A stretch of 64,000 nucleotides of DNA from Chimonanthus salicifolius. Its lineage: Eukaryota > Streptophyta > Magnoliopsida > Laurales > Calycanthaceae. The position numbers and the translations under genes are program-made. The DNA lies in NCBI GenBank assembly GCA_013350335.1, contig CM023540.1, positions 27,631,175 to 27,695,174 on the forward strand, read 5' to 3'. Positions 59,536 through 64,000 of the stretch are shown here, piece by piece. Every line of letters starts with the position of its first letter. Positions within the stretch are counted from its first letter, which is position 1. The notes beneath the pieces are model-generated. The model made no database searches and was not told the origin of the DNA. It saw only the letters and a program-made list of their open reading frames with translations.

Positions 59536-60390
59536 TAGATTTTAAAATTTCATTGCAGAATATTGTTTACTTTGAGGCCAAACAAGCCTTGGGCTTTGTT
59601 CGTACCATACTATCACATACTAGCGCCCCAAAAGGTCTTGTATTGGAAGGAGAGAGGCATTCCACTTAAATGCCATTAGGGCACTCTCCATACTGGGCAA
59701 TGTGGGACATTTAAGTGTCCCATACTGGCGCTTTTCTCTCTCCCATACTGCCTCCAAACACAGGGGTATCACAATCCACCCTCTTTAAAACTAGAGCCGT
59801 CTCCAACTCTGTCTCATAATACACCCACGTCTGAGAGTTGAACCTTGCTCAGATACCTTTTGTAACATCTCGTCCCGCCAGCACAATATTGTCCGCTTTG
59901 AACCCTCATGGCTTCGTTCTTGGAGCACTATCTCATACTAGCGCCTCAAAAGACTTTGTACCGGAAAGAGAGATGCATTTCACTTAAATACCATTGCATA
60001 CTCTCCATATTGGACGATGTGGGACTTTTAGCGTCCCATACTGGTGCTTTTCTCTCTCCCACACCCAGGGTCGTCTAGACCATAAGACGAATGAGGCGCT
60101 CGCCTTAGGCCCCCGTAGAACAGCCCACTCGTGCAATCCGCAAAACTCTAAAAATAACAACAACAAAAAAACCCCATTTTAAGCTTGCCGTATACTCTAT
60201 CCTTCGCCTCTCTCTCGCTCTCTCATGAGACTGCTCTCTCGCTCTCTGACTGCGACACTGCTCTCCTCTCTCTTGACGTCGATCTGCCCCTCTACTTGGA
60301 ATCCAAGTATTCCTAATTCCATATTTTCATCTTCAGTTAGCGATTAATTATATCAAGATCTGAGATGGGTTCTCAGATCTCACTAGAGAG

Positions 60391-60687
60391 ATGTCGTTCC
60401 TATGGGAGAAGAGTGACACAAGGAGATGGATAGTTTGTAGGACTAGGGATTCCAAGCCCTTCTTCATTGCCTTTGCCACCATCTGCGGCGTTGTCCCCAG
60501 TGTCATTGGCTACACTGTGATGCAGCTCACCAGCTCCCGCAAGGAGCAGCTCGAAGCCCATCTCCACAAGACCACTAGACCCGACACCTTGTTAATCTTC
60601 TTCTTTCTATTACCTTTCTGCTTTCTTTCTATGCTTTTGATTCTCTTTCATTCTATTTGGTCCCATTGTAGATGGGTATCTACTTAA
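60391..60687 (+). pseudogene. Captured first exon of a small plant membrane-protein gene
   Basis: Reads MSFLWEKSDTRRWIVCRTRD, SKPFFIAFATICGVVPSVIG and YTVMQLTSSRKEQLEAHLHK, then TTRPDT, with one hydrophobic segment (about 25-45). I recall a short uncharacterised plant protein with the same MSLLWEKS...W-R-W-I-V and R-x-E-Q-L-E-A-H-L-R pattern, but could not search. After about 60588 (ACACCTTGTTAATC) the frame turns into TTCTTTCT-rich, intron-like sequence, so the donor was probably near there and later exons are absent. The CT-rich leader (60200-60390) was probably captured with it. Being open, it could still be translated, but it is a fragment inside a transposon. Confidence 0.7.
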
Positions 60688-61157
60688 GGATCCCCAATGC
60701 CACTGATCTGAAATGGGTTTTTACCCTTCATTATTTCTTTTCGATGGGTGTTGAAGGTTTTTGCTTGTAATTATGTTCTTTCCTCATGCAGTAAGATTCT
60801 TTAAGACTGCACTGTGATTTATCGACATGGGTATTTTCTAGCTTGTCCAGCCGGATTAATTTTTAATACCCAATTATGCCATGTGTCCTATTTTTACTGT
60901 TGTGGAATAATTGGATTTGCTGTACTAGGAAAGGTTAGATTTTCCCTCCCTATAGAATGAAGAATGTATTTAAACGACTGGGGAGATCAAGATAGGCATG
61001 ATTCATTCTAGACAATTACCATTTCTTGTATTAAATGCACGTTGTTCTTTTTTGTGCCTAAATGATAAGAAAATCTATACAATTGGATAGCTTAACTAGA
61101 TAAATTTTTTATTATATATAATTAAAATTTTAATTAAATATTACTTATAATAATATA

Positions 61158-61347
61158 CTCTCTCTGTCCCAAATTAATTGTCCTATATGTATTTTAGAAT
61201 TGTCCAAAAATAGTTGTCTCATTTGTATTGGAGTAGTATAAAGTGTGTTGAAAATGTATGAGATTACATGGAGTACTAGCCTTATATAGAGAATTCCTTA
61301 AAAATATAAATATTTTAAATGAGACAACTAAAATGAGACGGAGGGAG
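61158..61347. mobile_element. Stowaway MITE, 190 bp, nested in the Pack-type hAT element
   Basis: Left end CTCTCTCTGTCCCAAATTAA and right end AAATGAGACGGAGGGAG are Stowaway (Tc1/mariner) terminal repeats, with TA on both sides (61156-61157 and 61348-61349). Confidence 0.85.
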
Positions 61348-61448
61348 TATTAAATACCAAAAAAGTCCCGTTTAAATTTTTTGTCTTAGGCTTCAACTTA
61401 TGTGTAGACGGCCCTGCCCACACCATCCTCAAACACAGGGGTATCACA

Positions 61449-64000
61449 ATATTATATATAAAAGATGATCAAGTGTATGAGACTTGATTGTAATAAAATC
61501 AACCTAATTCAAATTCGAGCTACCATAGAGCATAGCCCGGTTTAAATGCGTAGTGAACACCACTACATAGACATAAAAGTCTCCTTTGCATAATTTTCAA
61601 AGTCTACATCTTGCTATGCTCAATCCACTACTTCGCCCAGGGTGTCCAAATCACACTCACTTATGATGCCACTTTGTGCTCCACACGTGTGGTCCAATTT
61701 AGTTGTATATAATGAGTATCTTGAAGGCCAATGTTTGAGCATAAATCTCATCAAAATCATCTTAGTTGGATCATTGAAGTTATATTTTAAAGTTTTATAA
61801 ATTTGAATCTCTTCAAATTATTTTTTAATTATTAATTTTTTATGATCTTAGAAACACGATTTGAATTGACCCATTTAAGACGACTTTTTAATGGACGTAC
61901 ATTTATATACATACATTTCGATGCATCACTTACTATTCTATGCCCAGATGTGCTGAGAACATCCTAATAACATATATCTAAAAGATACATTTTTAATGGG
62001 TAATTTTAACAAATTTCTAACCCCTTAAATATTAAATTTTTGTAGTTTTTTAAAACTAAGACTTGATTGATCATTTTACTTCTTATATTTTTTATACACC
62101 ATATACATCATCATTAGTAAGCTCTAGAGAGGGTACCCTCTGTATTTTTCTATGCTCAAATGTGTCAAAAACATCGCTAATAACATAATTTCTAAAAGAT
62201 AAATGTTTTTAATGTGGTAATTTCAACTCTTTTATGTATGTGAACATCAAGCTCCAAGAAATTAGCTCTATCAATGGCTATTTAATCTTAGTATTAATTA
62301 CAATAATGTGTAAGCTAATAGCAAAAAATATCTCCATTGTCTGAAAAGTATTTTTAAGATGATGTTTCTTATAAAAATTCAAATTCGATAGATTTGAAAA
62401 GTTATAATTTTTAAGGATTCAAACAAAATTAAAGTGAGCTTATACAAAGTTGTAAGCCCAACAAGCAGAACTTAGTCCATTTTTAGGGTTTGAAATTTGA
62501 ATCCCTTATCAGACTGGCCCCAAGCCTTTATCCGATAGCCCCATTTATATTATCCAAGCATCAATATTTATAAAATATATATAATTATAATGATTAATCA
62601 CAACATTTATATTCTCAAAGATGCTAATCTGATTGCCTTAATCTAAGAATAGAACATAAAATTCAGAAAAAAAAAAAATCCCACGACAGTTCCAAGCGAG
62701 AATTGGATCCAGAATCACATTGATCTGAAGTTCTGAACCCAATTACTTATCTAAACTTGGGTTCTATTTGAGAAGACTCTAGCCTTATAAATTCTTGCAG
62801 GACAGGCTTCAGTATCTATCTCAGAATCGAACCCAGATTCGGATCTTGTAAACAATATTGCAAATGGATCCAGGCTGCCCCTTGGTAATGGACAATAATG
62901 AACAAGTGTTAATCTAAGCAAGAACTGAAAGAAATCCAGTACATTTGATCTTCTTCTTCTTCTTGAACTGAAAGAAATCCAGCACATTTGATCTTCTGCA
63001 TTTAATTGAAAGAGAATGGGATTTCATTATTTAATGGCTCTGACCAGAGTCATTTGATGATTACTCTAACATAGAACAGTTTAAAATGGATCTGGGGTTT
63101 TACTTAAGATCACCAGAAAGTAGAGTCAACGGATTTTCACGTATTAAAAAAAAAAAAATGGATCATTGTAATTGATCCGTCACAAAACGGTCCATGTGAC
63201 CCATTTGTACACTGTCATCCCAACCATCCAACCTAGGTGACAATACGATTAACCAACATTTTTACTACAATTCGATTAACCAAAACCTGGCTCATCATGT
63301 TTTGTCAAAAATTAATGAGAAGTGATTTGGGTATCAGTACTTTTTTTTCTAAAAAAGCACCGAATAATATAAAAGTAAGAGTATTTTTCTATTTTGTTTT
63401 AATTTATTAATAACAAGATTAGGGGCAAATGAGAAAACACATGAAACTAGATCAGAAAGAGACTGAATCGTTGTCATAACGATGAGATCCGATAGACAAA
63501 TGACTCAAACGAGGCCACAAACAAACAAGCAGCGACACTGGCAACGACAATTGCAATGGTGGCATCAGAGGATAGCAAAGACGGCGACAGTGATGACGAC
63601 GAACCAACTAAACCAATTGTGGGGAACACAAAGGAAAAAAAAAATACACCTTTCTCAAACAAGGTCCGACATGCTGGGCTCGAGTAAAGCAAAGTCAAGG
63701 TGGATGAGCTTTGCGCAGTATAAGGGTTGGGGCAATGTAGTAAGGCAAAGGTGTGCAAATGGTGACACAAGTAATGTAATCCATCGTAATCTTATCTAAA
63801 TCAATTACAATCTAAATTATATATTTAATATATCTTAACAAAAATACCATCTATTGAATAGGATAATCGAAGCTCAATAATGTTATCATCAAACTAAACA
63901 ATGATCATCGTTATCAAACTCAAAATTTTAATTCATAATTATTTAATACTTAGTGATTAAAACACCTCCTTTTTTTAAAAAATCAGACACACATATACTT
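61449..64000. other. AT-rich intergenic stretch to the window end
   Basis: It contains a 43-bp tandem duplication at 62922-62998 (GAACTGAAAGAAATCCAG twice, with a TTC run between). Open frames near 63480-63800 on both strands have no recognisable motif and low-complexity Ser/Leu composition, so no gene is called. Confidence 0.5.

Larger units (their letters stand above)
60066..61416. mobile_element. hAT-type element carrying a captured host gene fragment (Pack-type), 1351 bp
   Basis: Exact 8-bp duplication CCCACACC at 60058-60065 and 61417-61424. Ends CAGGGTCGTCTAGACC and GTGTAGACGGCCCTG are inverted copies. Subterminal GCTCGCCTTAGGCCCC and TTGTCTTAGGCTTCAA resemble the ends of the 38271-41057 element. 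The interior holds a CT-rich leader, a start codon and about 65 conserved-looking codons of a host gene, plus intron-like sequence and a Stowaway MITE. No transposase. Confidence 0.87.
59540..61448 (-). mobile_element. Second TRIM family, both LTRs, one split by a gene-carrying hAT element
   Basis: LTR 1 is at about 59540-59773 (end GGGGTATCACA) and LTR 2 at 59861-61448 (TGTAACATCTCGTCCCGCC to GGGGTATCACA). LTR 2 includes a 1351-bp insertion; without it and one octamer it is about 229 bp. The LTRs share CATACTAGCGCC, GGCATTCCACTTAAA or its variant, and GTCCCATACTGG. The internal region is only 87 bp. Beside LTR 2 the minus strand has AAAGGTATCTGAGCAAGG, an initiator-tRNA-Met-type primer site, so the element reads on the minus strand. 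Confidence 0.8.

Noticed and set aside
63474..63799. Overlapping open frames on both strands near the right edge
   Set aside because: Low-complexity Ser/Leu or Gln/Arg translations typical of shadow frames; neither resembles a known protein.
1..64000. CRISPR arrays, operons, prophage or bacterial features
   Set aside because: None present; splice sites, intron lengths and transposon types are those of a plant nucleus, and tandem repeats seen lack CRISPR spacing.

Overview
The window is nuclear DNA of a flowering plant. The evidence is GT-AG introns up to several kilobases, plant-only gene families (an NDR1/HIN1-like protein, a long NT-C2/coiled-coil protein, a plant RING protein) and plant transposons (Stowaway, hAT, TRIM, tRNA-derived SINE, RTE LINE, Ty3/gypsy). 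I could not fix the species; long TE-filled introns suggest a woody or otherwise repeat-rich genome.

Layout. (1) 1-10.9 kb, plus strand: the last seven exons of a RING-type E3 ligase-like gene whose start lies left of the window; its 5.4-kb intron holds LINE debris, including a near-perfect 290-bp inverted duplication. (2) 10.9-13.8 kb: AT-rich spacer between convergent genes. (3) 13.8-29.7 kb, minus strand: a complete nine-exon gene for a 1526-residue NT-C2 plus coiled-coil protein; its introns carry a TRIM, a LINE RT fragment and a palindrome-ended deleted gypsy element. A GC-rich 5' leader and a G-box lie upstream. (4) 30-41.2 kb: gene-poor, AT-rich, full of small hAT-type elements carrying the palindromic motif ATCGGCCGATAT; one sits inside another hAT element, and both keep exact 8-bp target duplications. 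(5) 41.2-50.3 kb, minus strand: a small tandem family of secreted Pro/Lys/Cys-rich peptides with two intact genes and two decayed copies. (6) 51.0-51.6 kb, minus strand: a single-exon NHL/LEA_2 gene. (7) 52-64 kb: mostly spacer, with two TRIMs each split by a hAT element, a candidate short transcript near 57.5 kb, and a hAT element (60.07-61.42 kb) that has captured the first exon of a host gene.

The real genes are independent units; no operon or pathway links them. The most unusual material is the layered transposon record, where target-site duplications allow nested insertions to be ordered, and the tandem peptide family, which I do not recognise from any named family.
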